Origin: Zygotorulaspora mrakii
Lineage: Eukaryota; Ascomycota; Saccharomycetes; Saccharomycetales; Saccharomycetaceae
Assembly (NCBI RefSeq): GCF_013402915.1
Contig: NC_050719.1
Span: 930,001-994,000, forward strand
DNA length: 64,000 nt
Reading direction: 5' to 3'
In this document: piece by piece, positions 1-10,526 of the stretch
How the letters are laid out: the number at the start of each line of letters is the position of its first letter
Position numbering within the stretch: the first letter of the stretch is position 1
The notes under the pieces: generated by a model
Told to the model about the DNA's origin: nothing
Seen by the model: the letters and a program-made list of their open reading frames with translations, nothing else
The model's database searches: none
Translations under genes and position numbers: made by a program

Positions 1-593
1 AGGATACCCAAAAGGGAGCCAAAAATTTCTATAACAAGAATTTTCACAAAAAGAGTAGAGTCTGATGCATCAGAGATAGCTGCAGTGGCACCCGTCACAC
101 CAACTGCGACACCGCAAATCAAGTTGGAGACACCAACCGTCAACCCTGCCCAAAACAATGAATATCCGGTATACAAATTCGATTTAGAGAGTAGGTTTTC
201 TGGAGCTGCGACAGTTAGTTTCGAGGAGAAAATAATTGATGTGATCAAACCATAAATGGCAACAACTTCACAAAAAATAATAGAAATCAGATTCTTGGTA
301 GTGATTCTTGGTGCGCGTACACCGGCACCGATAATAGAAGATCCTGTAATGAAAATTCCCCAGGCCGCACCCACAACACTTAGACCTATGCAACTAGCAA
401 TTCCAATATTGGCCCACATATAGGGCGAGGATCTTTCCAAGAATTTACCCACATTGATATCTGTTCCATGTCCAGTAAATAATTTGTAAAGGATGTATAC
501 CGTCGCTACTGAAACCACCGTATAGTTCAAACACTTTGTGAATGAAAAACTTCCAATCAATGAGTCATTCTGCGATTCCTTAGCCGTAGACAT
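1..593 (-). CDS. VMA16: V-ATPase proteolipid subunit c'' (3' end cut by window edge)
   Basis: Membrane-sector subunit c'' of the vacuolar H+-ATPase, which carries protons through the Vo rotor ring. Reading the minus strand from ATG at 593 gives an open frame of about 197 codons that runs off the window; the family is about 213 residues, so only the extreme C-terminus is missing. Several hydrophobic helices are visible. The second proteolipid repeat contains [11 protein letters not shown] with the proton-binding glutamate near residue 109, and the glycine-rich helices ([33 protein letters not shown]) are typical of c-type subunits. Its 5' end faces the 3' end of THR1, the same neighbourhood as in S. 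cerevisiae chromosome VIII. The translation was read by hand; no frameshift was seen. Confidence 0.95.
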   Translation of the reverse strand, partial: MSTAKESQNDSLIGSFSFTKCLNYTVVSVATVYILYKLFTGHGTDINVGKFLERSSPYMWANIGIASCIGLSVVGAAWGIFITGSSIIGAGVRAPRITTKNLISIIFCEVVAIYGLITSIIFSSKLTVAAPENLLSKSNLYTGYSLFWAGLTVGVSNLICGVAVGVTGATAAISDASDSTLFVKILVIEIFGSLLGI

Positions 594-846
594 CCTTGAA
601 TGAATTCGATAGTGCTCTACCAATTCTTATATATTCTGTTGTATGTATGATTAATACTGTTCCTTTTTACCCTTGTACCTGGCTGCATCAAATAATTAGT
701 ATACTATAATGAAAAACATGAAGCAGGGTAACCCATAGCATCAACAGAACTAACCATTCCAGAAGGGCGATTGCAAGGCCATCTAGCAACTCAATTAAAT
801 TAAATATTCTATATCTATGCATTCATTCTTGCTAGTGACCTAACTA

Positions 847-1920
847 TTATATCTCTTCGACATTGGCACCCTCATAAGCGGGTTCCAGTAACTTCCAGGT
901 ACAGTGAACTTGCTTCTTGGCAAAACGGTTTATAATCTCTTGTGAAATTTCTTCAAAGTTCTCCGTAGCCACAGCTAGGATTGTTGGACCTGCACCGGAA
1001 AGACATATACCTAAAAGACCTGGGTACGTGGATGGGGTAACACTTGAAAGAATTTCCGTGAGCCCTGGGATTAGCGTCTTTCTGTAAGGTTGATGGACGC
1101 GGTCCTGCATTGCAGGATAGATCAAATCAGCGTTTGGAGGATCCATTGTTAGTGCTGTAGTTAACACAGCGAGTCTTTGCAAGTTGAAAACAACGTCCTG
1201 GGTAGTATATGCCTTTGGCAACACTCCTCTGGAATCTGCGGTGGAGAGTTCGAATTGGGGAATAATTGCAATACACTTGATCTTAGGATTCCATTGATAT
1301 TTTACATGCCTACCAATATCAGTAGGTGGTAAAGGTGGCACGAGACCGGTATTTTCGCCGCCGCTAGGTTCCGGTAGCACTTCGCTCAATGGGATTTCCC
1401 GTCTTTCCACTTCCTGTGGGGTCAAATCTCTCAAAAATGAGCCACAGAATCCACCCATCATTGCTGCTGTGATATTATCCGGATGGCGCTCGATCATTAG
1501 ACAGTAATCAAGCATGCGTTGCTTGGAGAACTTCAGCTTACCAACCTCGTTACCGAGCATAACACCCGCAACAACTGCGGCTCCGGAAGAACCAAGCCCT
1601 CTCCCCAACGGGATAGGATTGCGCACCTGGATTTTGGTTCCTGAGGGAAAGTTCCTAATATTATTGCAACGAAGAACATACAGAGCAGTTCTCGTTATCA
1701 GATTGGCATCCGAGCTCAAAGGTACACTATCAAAGCCCTCACTGTCCTCCGTGTAGCTTAATTTACAATTATTTGGATCATCGTTTGTATCCTGAGCCTG
1801 TTTTGGGTCAATGGTAACCTCCAGCTCCAGGGACAGTGACAAACCAATACCTAGTACATCGTAGCCCGGCCCAATGTTGGCACTCGAAGCAGGAACGGTA
1901 ATCTTGAAAGTGCGTGGCAT
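847..1920 (-). CDS. THR1: Homoserine kinase
   Basis: Phosphorylates L-homoserine with ATP in the threonine branch of aspartate-family amino-acid synthesis; cytosolic. The 357-residue protein matches the family length. It has the N-terminal GHMP signature SSANIGPGYDVLG (about 12-24), the phosphate-binding loop PLGRGLGSSGAA (104-115) and a C-terminal glycine-rich motif LSGAGPTILAVA. The start at 1920 is the first ATG and the N-terminus begins directly with the kinase fold. It is transcribed away from MAS2 across a spacer of about 500 bp. A TGACTAA heptamer near 2027 resembles a Gcn4 site but is one base off consensus, so regulation by amino-acid starvation is only a guess. Confidence 0.97.
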   Translation of the reverse strand: MPRTFKITVPASSANIGPGYDVLGIGLSLSLELEVTIDPKQAQDTNDDPNNCKLSYTEDSEGFDSVPLSSDANLITRTALYVLRCNNIRNFPSGTKIQVRNPIPLGRGLGSSGAAVVAGVMLGNEVGKLKFSKQRMLDYCLMIERHPDNITAAMMGGFCGSFLRDLTPQEVERREIPLSEVLPEPSGGENTGLVPPLPPTDIGRHVKYQWNPKIKCIAIIPQFELSTADSRGVLPKAYTTQDVVFNLQRLAVLTTALTMDPPNADLIYPAMQDRVHQPYRKTLIPGLTEILSSVTPSTYPGLLGICLSGAGPTILAVATENFEEISQEIINRFAKKQVHCTWKLLEPAYEGANVEEI

Positions 1921-2417
1921 ACTACTACTTTTATCGACTAACGCTGCAATGAAATCCTAGTCGCTCGATAACGAATCTTGAAAAGTATATAACTTCTTGT
2001 TGACAGCTGTTTCAATCCAGCTATGTTGACTAATTTCACCGAAATTTGATCATATTTTCGCCAAATTTTTATTTTTTTCATATTCAGGGAAAAGAGCTCT
2101 CGAAATTTCCTAATTGGGGTCGAACGAGAGCAAATATTACCGTATTAGGAAGGTGAATACCTTAATAGGATTTGTAATTTTTCAAACCACATAATAGGAA
2201 CTATACAAAATATCAAATAACGAAGTATTATAGGATTGATAGTGACTGTACAAGAAGTGTATTGCTACAAAGACCACGTTTTGACAAGGCTCGGTGTTGT
2301 TGATCTGCAAAGTACAGAGGCAATTAAAATTTGAGGATTTGGATTCATTTCTGCTCTTTTTTTGCGTGTATTTATAGCATTAGTTTATATCGCAGGTGGA
2401 AGAAAACAGGAAAAAGA
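1921..2417. promoter_or_regulatory. Divergent intergenic region THR1/MAS2
   Basis: About 500 bp between two divergent start codons, so it must hold both promoters. It is AT-rich, with repeated WATAGGA words (about 2145-2240) and no conserved ORF. The frame that is open upstream of MAS2 from 2331 begins with TTG and has no similarity to the mitochondrial protease family, so I treat it as leader. Confidence 0.5.
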
Positions 2418-3875
2418 ATGCTTAAGTTTGCTGGTAAAAAATACTACTCGCAGTTCGCTAAGGATAGCTTCCGACTGTCTAAATTATCGAATGGAATGAA
2501 GGTAACGACATCAGGATCTCCGGGTCATTTTAGTGCCTTGGGGCTGTACATCGGCGCCGGATCTCGTTATGAGAAAAGGAGCCTCAAGGGCTGCACACAT
2601 ATTCTTGATCGATTGGCGTTCAAATCTACAGAGCATCAAGATGCGAGGACCATCACTGAGACATTGGAGCTACTGGGAGGGAATTACCAATGCACGTCGT
2701 CCCGAGAGACGATGATGTACCAGGCGTCTGTGTTCCATAGAGATGTCGAAAAGATGCTGAATCTTATGTGCGAGACTGTCAGATTTCCAAGAATTACTGA
2801 AGAAGAGTTGGAAGAGCAAAAGTTGACCGCGCAGTACGAAATTGACGAAACATGGTTAAAACCGGATCTGGCTCTACCCGAACTTCTACACACTACTGCA
2901 TACTCTGGAGAGACTCTGGGCTCGCCATTGCTTTGTCCTCGTGAACTGGTTCCATCTATTTCACGTTATTACTTGATGGACTATAAAAATAAATTTTATA
3001 CACCTGAGAATACGGTTGCAGCGTTTGTTGGGTTACCACATGAAAAAGCAGTAGAGATCGCCGAAAAGCATTTTGGTGATTGGGAATCTAGTCACCCTCC
3101 TATTTCCAAGTCTGCAGCAGTTTATACTGGCGGTGAAACTTGTATTCCACCCGGCCCCGTTTTCGGTGGCCTTCCAGAACTGTATCATATACAGATTGGT
3201 TTCGAAGGGTTACCCATCGATCATCCTGATATCTATGCACTAGCTACTCTACAAACTTTATTAGGTGGTGGTGGATCTTTTAGTGCTGGTGGCCCGGGAA
3301 AAGGTATGTATTCACGGCTGTACACACACGTTCTAAATCAATTCTATTTCATTGAGAATTGTGTCGCATTCAATCACTCATACTCTGATTCTGGTATATT
3401 CGGAATATCCGTTTCATGCGTGCCGGAAGCAGCATCGCAAGTCGTGGAGGTTATAGCTAGTCAATTTCACAATACATTTGCGAATGATAACTTACAGTTG
3501 ACTGAAGACGAAGTATCTAGGGCGAAAAATCAATTAAAGTCATCTTTATTGATGAATTTAGAATCCAAATTAGTGGAGCTGGAAGATATGGGTAGACAAG
3601 TTCAGATTCATGGCACTAAGATTCCTGTCTCGGAGATGATATCGAAGATTGAGAAATTGACGCCGAGTGATATAAAACGTGTTGCCGAAATGGTATTTAC
3701 TGGAAAAGTTCGTAATTCAGCAAACTCTAGTGGTAAGGCAACTATAGTTATGCAAGGTACCAGAGAGGCTTTTGGTGATGTAGAAGGCGTGTTGAGAAAT
3801 TACGGACTGGGCAACTATCCAAAATCTACTAGCCATTCTTCTCAAAGCATAAGCAAAAAGGCAAAATGGTTTTAG
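2418..3875 (+). CDS. MAS2: Mitochondrial processing peptidase alpha subunit
   Basis: Substrate-recognising alpha subunit of the matrix peptidase that removes presequences from imported proteins; partner of the catalytic Mas1 beta subunit. I chose ATG 2418 (485 residues, against about 482 in S. cerevisiae) because the frame open upstream starts only with TTG. The N-terminus ([15 protein letters not shown]) is basic and fits a mitochondrial presequence. An M16 fold is visible ([33 protein letters not shown]). The zinc-binding HxxEH is degenerate, as expected for alpha subunits. The glycine-rich loop [20 protein letters not shown], which binds presequences, is intact. C-terminal residues are basic (KKAKWF). 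It converges with MYO1. Confidence 0.96.
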   Translation: MLKFAGKKYYSQFAKDSFRLSKLSNGMKVTTSGSPGHFSALGLYIGAGSRYEKRSLKGCTHILDRLAFKSTEHQDARTITETLELLGGNYQCTSSRETMMYQASVFHRDVEKMLNLMCETVRFPRITEEELEEQKLTAQYEIDETWLKPDLALPELLHTTAYSGETLGSPLLCPRELVPSISRYYLMDYKNKFYTPENTVAAFVGLPHEKAVEIAEKHFGDWESSHPPISKSAAVYTGGETCIPPGPVFGGLPELYHIQIGFEGLPIDHPDIYALATLQTLLGGGGSFSAGGPGKGMYSRLYTHVLNQFYFIENCVAFNHSYSDSGIFGISVSCVPEAASQVVEVIASQFHNTFANDNLQLTEDEVSRAKNQLKSSLLMNLESKLVELEDMGRQVQIHGTKIPVSEMISKIEKLTPSDIKRVAEMVFTGKVRNSANSSGKATIVMQGTREAFGDVEGVLRNYGLGNYPKSTSHSSQSISKKAKWF

Positions 3876-4079
3876 TGGTTTTCTGCTTTGTAGGAGGAGC
3901 ATCCTACAACAAAGCAAGCTTGAAAAGTCGCTCATTATCATGTACTTATGGTATATACGAGCTCACATATATCATTATAAGGAATCGCTGTAAATATTCA
4001 TCATTAATCTTTTTTCAAAGGTAAATCAAATCTTTGTCATGAGCATCCCGTTTATTTTTTTATTTTTGCCGATGACTGC

Positions 4080-7000
4080 TCAAATATAGACTTCTTCGGT
4101 TTGTGGATTTCTGGCACCACCCCTAGTGGATGTCAGAGCATTATATCGCTCTTTCCAAAACGCAAGCTCTTTTTCCAAATCCTCATTTCTGTTTTGGAAA
4201 AACGCATTATCGCGAACGCATTTTTTCAAGTCTAGCTCCTGTTTTGTGATCTGTTTTTCCATGAGTCCAATCTGTTCATTGCACTTCAAAATGATCTCGT
4301 TGTAGTTTTGCTGGCCAGAATTAGCGGAGTTTATTAATTCAACTTGACTTTCGTTTTTCTGTTGGAGCTCTGAAACCATTCTCTCAAGATTTTTTGTCTT
4401 CTTCATTTCTTCATATTTGAATGAGGATTCTTCAGCTACCAATTTTTCCAGTTCATGTATTTTCTCGAGCCAAGCATCTTTTTCAGTTGTATCAGCCAGC
4501 TGTAATTCTAGATTGTTTATTTGCTTAGCCTGCTGTTGTTTATGCACTTTTTGCGATTGATTTTCTTCGAAAAGGTTAATGTTCTTTTCCTTTTCTTCTT
4601 TAAGTTTGAACTTCACGGTGTCGACTTCCGAATGCAGTTGTTTGACGAATTCCTCATTTCGTTCGTTTTGCTCTTTTTGAAGTTTTACAGTCTCTTCCAA
4701 ATATTTGACATTATTGGTCATATCGTGCCTTTCTTGTAATGACTGTTCTAATTTCTTTGCAGTGCTTTGAAACGCTTCATTTAAAAGATCCAGATCAGTC
4801 TGCAATTGCGATTTCTCACGTAGCAGGGAGTCCACAGTACCCGAAAGATTTGAGGCTCTAAGATTGAGAGCTTCTAGCTTCTTCATCAATTCTTTCTCTC
4901 CGGCGTCAGCCATATCCCTCTCACTACTCAGAGTCTGTACAATGTTTTCGTAGTGTGTAATTTGCTTCAAGAGTTCTGAAACCCTAGCTTCATAGTCGTT
5001 CGAGCTTGTCTCTAAGTTATACTTCAAAGTGGAGATTTCTTTTCTGAGATCACTTTCCGATTTAATGTAGGAATTAACATCCGCTTTTAAAGATTCAATC
5101 TCGTTCACAAATTTGCTGTTATCTTTCTGATTGGCTAATCTCTCTTTCAAATGACCCAAATCAGCATTTAGTATTTTGTTCATTTCTTGAGCCCTTTTAA
5201 CTTCGAGAATGGTCTCTTGTAATTGCATATCAATATCATTTTTTTTTGTTTCGTTTTCCCAAATGATCTTGTCCTTCTGTTTGTTCTGAGTTTTCAGCTT
5301 TTCAATAATACCTGCCATACTCTTAACATCTTCCTCTGCTTGTCGCAATGTGTTCGAAAACTCTTTCGATTGAAATTCATTAAGATGCAAATCTTTGAGA
5401 CAAGCTTCGTATTGTTGTTTCTGTTGATTAATGGTTGCGCTCATAAGTTCATTTTGTCGTTCTGTGGCTTCCAAATCTTTCTGTAATCCTTCAAGTTGTT
5501 CTGTAAGTAAAGCTGCTTTTGTACTAGATTGCTTGATCTCATGATTCAACCCTGCAATCTTCTTATTACTGTCAGCCAGAACTTCTTGGAGCTTGTAGTT
5601 TTCTAGTTTATGGAAACGAATCTCGTCAGCATATTTGGAAATACTTTCTCGATTGGTGAATATGTCTCCTGCAAGATTTGTTTTATCCTTTAATGGCGCA
5701 GAACGTAGCTTGGTCTCTAAAGATTTTGCCCGTTCTTCACTTGCTTCATATTTTAATCTGAAAATATCGGAAGACGATTCTGATCTTTGAATTTGACTAA
5801 ATTTACCGTGTAATGCCGATACGAGATGTTCAGCATCACATCTAGCCCGTGTTTCTAGCTCTAATTGTCTCTTCAGGTGATCCACTTCTAAGACGAGTTT
5901 CTCAATGTTTACTTCTGACGGTTTCAAGAGTGCGAATTCTTTGTCTAAATCAATAGTCAAATTGGATGCGTTTATGATTTCTTTGAGCTTCTTCACTTGA
6001 CTGTGTGCAATTTGAGAATCAAATGAAGATGAAGCCAAACGTGCTTCTGTAAATCTTAATCTAGATATCAAATCCTTCTTATCCTCTATTTCACTCTCGA
6101 GCTGTCTTTTGGTATCGTGTAGTTTCACTTTCAAATTTTGATACGATTTAACAATGTCTTCTTTAGAGTCATTGGATGACCCCATTGTGATATCAAGCTC
6201 TTTGGTAAACCTTTTTTTCTCACTCTGAACAGAAATTTGCTTATTGAGATAAGCGTTCAAAGCCATTTCTTCTGCAAGCCGTGTCTCCAGTTCCGTAATT
6301 TTGGAGTCATCACTTTCACTTTTATTGGTAATCTCATTCTTTTTAGATAGCTCGAGCGTCAATTTTTCGTTTGTTCTTTCGAGCGACTGTATATCTTTTT
6401 TATATTGTATCACTGTTGCTCTTGTTTCTTTCAATTCCTTGACAATTTGAGAGTGTGCCGCCAAGGTGTCATCACGCTGATTAGAGATTGAAGCAAGTTC
6501 CGATTGATGGAGTTCTGTCCTTTCCTTCATTCTTTGAAGTTCACGTTCCCTAGCCTCCAATTCTGCATTGATATTCGCCTTTTTTTGTTCCGCAGAACTA
6601 ATCTCATTACGCAAATCACTATTTTCCTGAATTAAGTTCTGTAAACGATTCATAGCCGAATTACAATTTTTTTCAATTGATTCCAACTTTAGTTGTAAAT
6701 CTTCCTCCGAGGAGTTTAGTTTTCCTTTAAGTGCCACAATTTCCAAATGTTTTGCGTGTTCTTGCTTTTTAACCTCCTCCATAGCTTCAGTCAATTTATT
6801 TTTTTCATGCGACAGCTGTTTAATTAAGTCTTCTTTCGCCGATATCGATTTACTCTCACTATTTAGTTGTTCAGTTAATTGTTGGTTAGTTTCTTCTAGT
6901 TGTTGCAACTTTTTGTCCTCTTCATTTGATATGTTTTTGTACTTTAATATATCCGCTAAAGCGCTCTCATGTTCTTTTACCATTTTGTCATTCTCCTGTT

Positions 7001-9686
7001 GAATCTTTTTCTTCAATTCTGTGGTCTCGTTCAGTTTATTCTCTAATTGAGAATGCTTCTTATTAACCTCATTTAAAGTTTGTAAATGATTTTTAAGTTT
7101 TTCAGTTTCAGTTGCTAACAGAGAGCGAACATCTTCGAGGTCTTTTGCCATAATATCTTTTTCCTTTGTAACTACATCATTTTGGGAATTTATTTCGACA
7201 ATTTTAGCCTCTAACGATTTGACTTTCTCCGCAAACTTTTTGGATTTCATAATATCTTGTGACGATGACAATAAAGGCTTGATTTTAATGTATAAATTAT
7301 ACCATGGATCTTCCATTGCTTTATTATAAGCTTTGAAAGTATTACCCAGGGATCTTGCAGCACGTAATTTTCGCAGCCTCTCATTAATTTTACTTCTCAC
7401 CTGAACACCATATGCAATTGAAGTAAACCGCAGCATTATTTCAGATAATTTTTGTTCTTTCTTATTTTCAAGGTTAGCCAAAACACCTGCTTTAAAAAAG
7501 AGTTTTGAGCTTCCGACTTTGAAAAGACTTGGATCTAAATGTAATGACGATAATAAAAATTCACAATTTTTTTTTGAACTATTCGAAGATTCGTTATCAT
7601 CAGATAGCAATCTATATCTTTCGAAGAATTCTTTGAAAAAAACGCGGTTTGGGTAACCCTCTCTAGCAATTCTTATCCCTTCTAGAACACCATTACATCG
7701 TAATTGATCAAGAATTAACCTTCTATCGAAATCCTTAGCCTTTTTATTATTATTGGGTATTATACAACGAGCAAAATGAGGATTTGTGGAGGATAATTGA
7801 TCTAGTAATGAATTCAATTGTTCCCTATGGCGTGAAGAGGTAGTTCGGAAAGAACTGCCCTTGGGTTTTTTTTCCGATTCGGCAAAGAACGAATAAATTA
7901 GCCGATTACTCGATGAATTTAATACTGAACTTAAATTTTCGTTCAGTGGGTCTTTATTTTTCGATAACCAACCATCAACATTATATTCGACATTGCCAGC
8001 GTAATGAGTTAATATGAAACAGGAAGAATGTTTTGATCTTTTGAATTTACTTGATTTGGAATCCCAAGTAGATATTAATTTGGAGAAAAAGGAATCATCG
8101 GAGGATTTTGGTAAAATCGATTCTTCATCTAGTAATGGCAAAAACCCCGTCAATGGACTCTTTTGTTCAATAATATCAATTGTTGACTGGAGATCTTTGC
8201 CGTAATCAATATAATCCCATTGAATATTCTCTTTTAAATATTCTTTTTGTTCTAACACGAACATGTAGTGATTGAAAAACTGTTGCAATTTTTCATTTGT
8301 ATAATTGATGCACAATTGCTCAAAGGAGTTATGTTCAAAAATTTCAAAACCTGCAATATCTAATAAGCCAATATAATTTGCTGTCATTGAACCATGATCT
8401 AAACTTTTATTTATCTTTGAAACAATATGAGTGAACAAATTTTCGTACAATGTTCTTGCCAATGAATTCAATATAAATCGAGCTTGTGTAGAATTTTTTG
8501 ATTGTGATACCCATTCTTTACCAGCTTTTGACTTTGGCTTCAATATCGCCATTTTGAAGTCCTGTGTTGGAACACCTAGAAGTTTGCAAAGCAATGAAAT
8601 ATCACTCTTAATTGATGCTTGTTCTGATCTTTCAGAGACAAATTCAATATTACCGATATGTAATATAATTGAAATAACTTTGAAAATCTCAGTTATATCA
8701 TCTTGTGAAAAGCCAACAGTTTTGAAAGCTGATAATAATTCTTGAAAATTTTTTGAATCATCAACACCAGGAATCGAGCGATTTGAATTTTTCAAATACC
8801 CATAGTCTTTAATTGATTTTGAATTAAGCTCTAATTTTCTCAACTCCTGATCTGATAGCCCAACTAGAAGCTGATAAAAAATGTGATAATTCCTTTCGAA
8901 TGATGTTTGATGTATTACTCTTGATTTTTCCAGAAGGTACCACTCAATATGGGCACCATTTATTTTGCCTCTTTCATCGAATTCAATCTTAATGAATTTG
9001 CCAAACCGTGAAGAATTATTATTCTTGACAGTTTGTGAATTACCGAACGATTCCAATATAGGGTTGCTTTGCAAGATTTTCAACTCGAAACTCTTTTCAT
9101 CATCACTATCGTCGCTAATATCTTTATCATCTGATGTAATTGACGCCAAATATTGAAGAATTTTTTTCGTATTTTCCGTTTTGCCGGCACCGGATTCACC
9201 TGTGACTAAAATAGACTGATTTTGCTTATCTGTGAGAAGCTTCCGATAAGCCTCTTCTGCAATGGCAAAAATGTGAGGTTTATTATCTTCTTTTGGAGAC
9301 CCATGGTATAGCTTGACATACTCTTGAGAATACAGCTTAACATCACAATACGGATTGATGGCCACTAGAAAAAGTCCAGAGTACGTGTATATAAGATCAT
9401 CTCTGTACCTGTTTTCCAAATTATGGAGAACTGAAGGTTCATTTAGATGGGTCAACTCTGACATGTCATCAACCTTATCGAATGTGGAAGGATTCGTGGG
9501 ATATATCTGAGAGATGGCGAATTGCTTAGTTTCATGCGTACCTTTCAGTTTGACTAGTCCGATTTTCTGATCCTTGTTGGCGGCATCCTTGATAACTTTT
9601 GTTTCTGACAGTTCTCCCTGCACAAACACTTCAATTGGATCTGGAACCCAGACGGCGCGATTGCTACTGGCGTTATCAGCACTCAT
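4080..9686 (-). CDS. MYO1: Type II myosin heavy chain (cytokinesis)
   Basis: Motor protein of the contractile actomyosin ring at the bud neck. The protein has 1868 residues (about 1928 in S. cerevisiae). The motor head spans about residues 80-780, with the P-loop GESGAGKT (163-170), the switch II region LLDIAGFEIFE followed by NSFEQLCINYTNEKLQQFFN, and the converter-side LRCNGVLEGIRIAREGYPNR. A short neck around 800-850 carries the light-chain-binding region. It is followed by about 1000 residues of heptad-like coiled-coil tail rich in E, K, L, Q and N, ending near residue 1860. The start is the first ATG after an in-frame break. It is the largest gene in the window and is intact. The long upstream region (to 10526) carries a Reb1-type site and a 40-bp minisatellite. 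Confidence 0.96.
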   Translation of the reverse strand: MSADNASSNRAVWVPDPIEVFVQGELSETKVIKDAANKDQKIGLVKLKGTHETKQFAISQIYPTNPSTFDKVDDMSELTHLNEPSVLHNLENRYRDDLIYTYSGLFLVAINPYCDVKLYSQEYVKLYHGSPKEDNKPHIFAIAEEAYRKLLTDKQNQSILVTGESGAGKTENTKKILQYLASITSDDKDISDDSDDEKSFELKILQSNPILESFGNSQTVKNNNSSRFGKFIKIEFDERGKINGAHIEWYLLEKSRVIHQTSFERNYHIFYQLLVGLSDQELRKLELNSKSIKDYGYLKNSNRSIPGVDDSKNFQELLSAFKTVGFSQDDITEIFKVISIILHIGNIEFVSERSEQASIKSDISLLCKLLGVPTQDFKMAILKPKSKAGKEWVSQSKNSTQARFILNSLARTLYENLFTHIVSKINKSLDHGSMTANYIGLLDIAGFEIFEHNSFEQLCINYTNEKLQQFFNHYMFVLEQKEYLKENIQWDYIDYGKDLQSTIDIIEQKSPLTGFLPLLDEESILPKSSDDSFFSKLISTWDSKSSKFKRSKHSSCFILTHYAGNVEYNVDGWLSKNKDPLNENLSSVLNSSSNRLIYSFFAESEKKPKGSSFRTTSSRHREQLNSLLDQLSSTNPHFARCIIPNNNKKAKDFDRRLILDQLRCNGVLEGIRIAREGYPNRVFFKEFFERYRLLSDDNESSNSSKKNCEFLLSSLHLDPSLFKVGSSKLFFKAGVLANLENKKEQKLSEIMLRFTSIAYGVQVRSKINERLRKLRAARSLGNTFKAYNKAMEDPWYNLYIKIKPLLSSSQDIMKSKKFAEKVKSLEAKIVEINSQNDVVTKEKDIMAKDLEDVRSLLATETEKLKNHLQTLNEVNKKHSQLENKLNETTELKKKIQQENDKMVKEHESALADILKYKNISNEEDKKLQQLEETNQQLTEQLNSESKSISAKEDLIKQLSHEKNKLTEAMEEVKKQEHAKHLEIVALKGKLNSSEEDLQLKLESIEKNCNSAMNRLQNLIQENSDLRNEISSAEQKKANINAELEARERELQRMKERTELHQSELASISNQRDDTLAAHSQIVKELKETRATVIQYKKDIQSLERTNEKLTLELSKKNEITNKSESDDSKITELETRLAEEMALNAYLNKQISVQSEKKRFTKELDITMGSSNDSKEDIVKSYQNLKVKLHDTKRQLESEIEDKKDLISRLRFTEARLASSSFDSQIAHSQVKKLKEIINASNLTIDLDKEFALLKPSEVNIEKLVLEVDHLKRQLELETRARCDAEHLVSALHGKFSQIQRSESSSDIFRLKYEASEERAKSLETKLRSAPLKDKTNLAGDIFTNRESISKYADEIRFHKLENYKLQEVLADSNKKIAGLNHEIKQSSTKAALLTEQLEGLQKDLEATERQNELMSATINQQKQQYEACLKDLHLNEFQSKEFSNTLRQAEEDVKSMAGIIEKLKTQNKQKDKIIWENETKKNDIDMQLQETILEVKRAQEMNKILNADLGHLKERLANQKDNSKFVNEIESLKADVNSYIKSESDLRKEISTLKYNLETSSNDYEARVSELLKQITHYENIVQTLSSERDMADAGEKELMKKLEALNLRASNLSGTVDSLLREKSQLQTDLDLLNEAFQSTAKKLEQSLQERHDMTNNVKYLEETVKLQKEQNERNEEFVKQLHSEVDTVKFKLKEEKEKNINLFEENQSQKVHKQQQAKQINNLELQLADTTEKDAWLEKIHELEKLVAEESSFKYEEMKKTKNLERMVSELQQKNESQVELINSANSGQQNYNEIILKCNEQIGLMEKQITKQELDLKKCVRDNAFFQNRNEDLEKELAFWKERYNALTSTRGGARNPQTEEVYI

Positions 9687-9888
9687 CTACAATCCCAATA
9701 ATTGAGCGGCCCAGTGATTGATGTTGAGATGGGACAAAATCTGAAGATGGAGTGCCCGGAAACCTCGAGTTTATTTCACTCTTCTATCCTTTTGAGTTTC
9801 GAGTTTATACTTCTGGTATTTGTTTACTCTGATGCTATGCCCCATTTAGGAAAATCACAAATAACAAACGAGAAAACTGCGGTTTTTG

Positions 9889-9896
9889 TTACCCGG
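9889..9896 (-). promoter_or_regulatory. Reb1-type site upstream of MYO1
   Basis: TTACCCGG on the plus strand, CCGGGTAA on the minus strand, about 200 bp upstream of the MYO1 start. It matches the Reb1 general regulatory factor consensus CGGGTAA. Function is inferred from sequence and position only. Confidence 0.55.
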
Positions 9897-9987
9897 ACTA
9901 GAATATAGAATGACATGCCTTTTTCGGACATGGCAACTGCTTGTTTCCGTTGTTGGGTGGTAACATCTGTAAACGGATATTTCTTAC

Positions 9988-10120
9988 ACTTTAGGGATAC
10001 AATGTCCGCTTTGGGCCGGCACTGTCCCTCTTACAGAAGCAACGTCGGCTTTAGGAAGGCACAGTCCCCATTAGGGACGCATAGTTGCTTCTAGAAAGGC
10101 ACAGTCCCTACTAGGAAACA
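9988..10120. repeat. Degenerate 40-bp tandem repeat, about 3.3 copies
   Basis: The word GGCAC(A/T)GTCCC recurs at 10018, 10058 and 10098, exactly 40 bp apart. The interval also carries phased variants of TTAGGGA and GCTTTAGG (TTAGGGATACAATG near 9991, TTAGGGACGCATAG near 10071). The copies are diverged, so this is an old minisatellite. It lies between the divergent genes MYO1 and the Ras-like GTPase. Confidence 0.75.
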
Positions 10121-10380
10121 GGAGCCGAATGAATGCTAAAAGAGGGGAACAAAGAAACAGAAAAAGAAAATTCTGTTATTCTTTTGACACATTGCCGCAC
10201 ATCACCTAACTGGAAAACCAGAAAACGATAAAAAGCAGAAGTAATTATATGCAAAGAAAGGCAAAAAGCAGAATTACCATGCCATGCCATGCGATGACAC
10301 GGCAAATATTTGACAGGGCTTGTCGTATCAGTATAGGAAGTCCTGTGAAAGTTAATGCAAATCCGTTTGTACATGCAATT

Positions 10381-10447
10381 AGATACATATATATAGATAC
10401 ATATATATAGATACATATATATACATATATATACATATGTATATATT
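10381..10447. repeat. AT microsatellite (14-bp AGATACATATATAT units)
   Basis: Three contiguous AGATACATATATAT units are followed by shorter ACATATATAT units and ATGTATATATT. It lies just upstream of the Ras-like gene and could supply TATA elements. The ATG inside it (10437) is in frame with that gene, but the residues it would add are not GTPase-like. Confidence 0.85.
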
Positions 10448-10526
10448 TAAACTTTCGTATTTACTAGAGGAAAGAGAGAGTTTCTGCTGCAGCCGACCCA
10501 TATCGGCAGCGCATTTTTTAGTTGCG

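Larger units (their letters stand above)
9687..10526. promoter_or_regulatory. Long divergent intergenic region MYO1 / Ras-like gene
   Basis: This 840-bp region must include the MYO1 promoter and that of the Ras-like gene. Visible elements are a Reb1-type site (9889-9896), a 40-bp period tandem repeat (about 9988-10120), a TCGGACA word (9924-9930) and a 14-bp period ATACATATATATAG microsatellite (10381-10447). No conserved coding frame was seen; the short minus-strand frames over the microsatellite are low-complexity artefacts. Confidence 0.6.

Noticed and set aside
4040..4075. ARS-like T-rich core between MAS2 and MYO1
   Set aside because: Only approximate matches to the 11-bp consensus; such runs are common in AT-rich spacers.
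10437..10526. Upstream ATG for the Ras-like gene
   Set aside because: It sits inside an ATATAC microsatellite; the added 30 residues are not related to GTPases. It remains possible.
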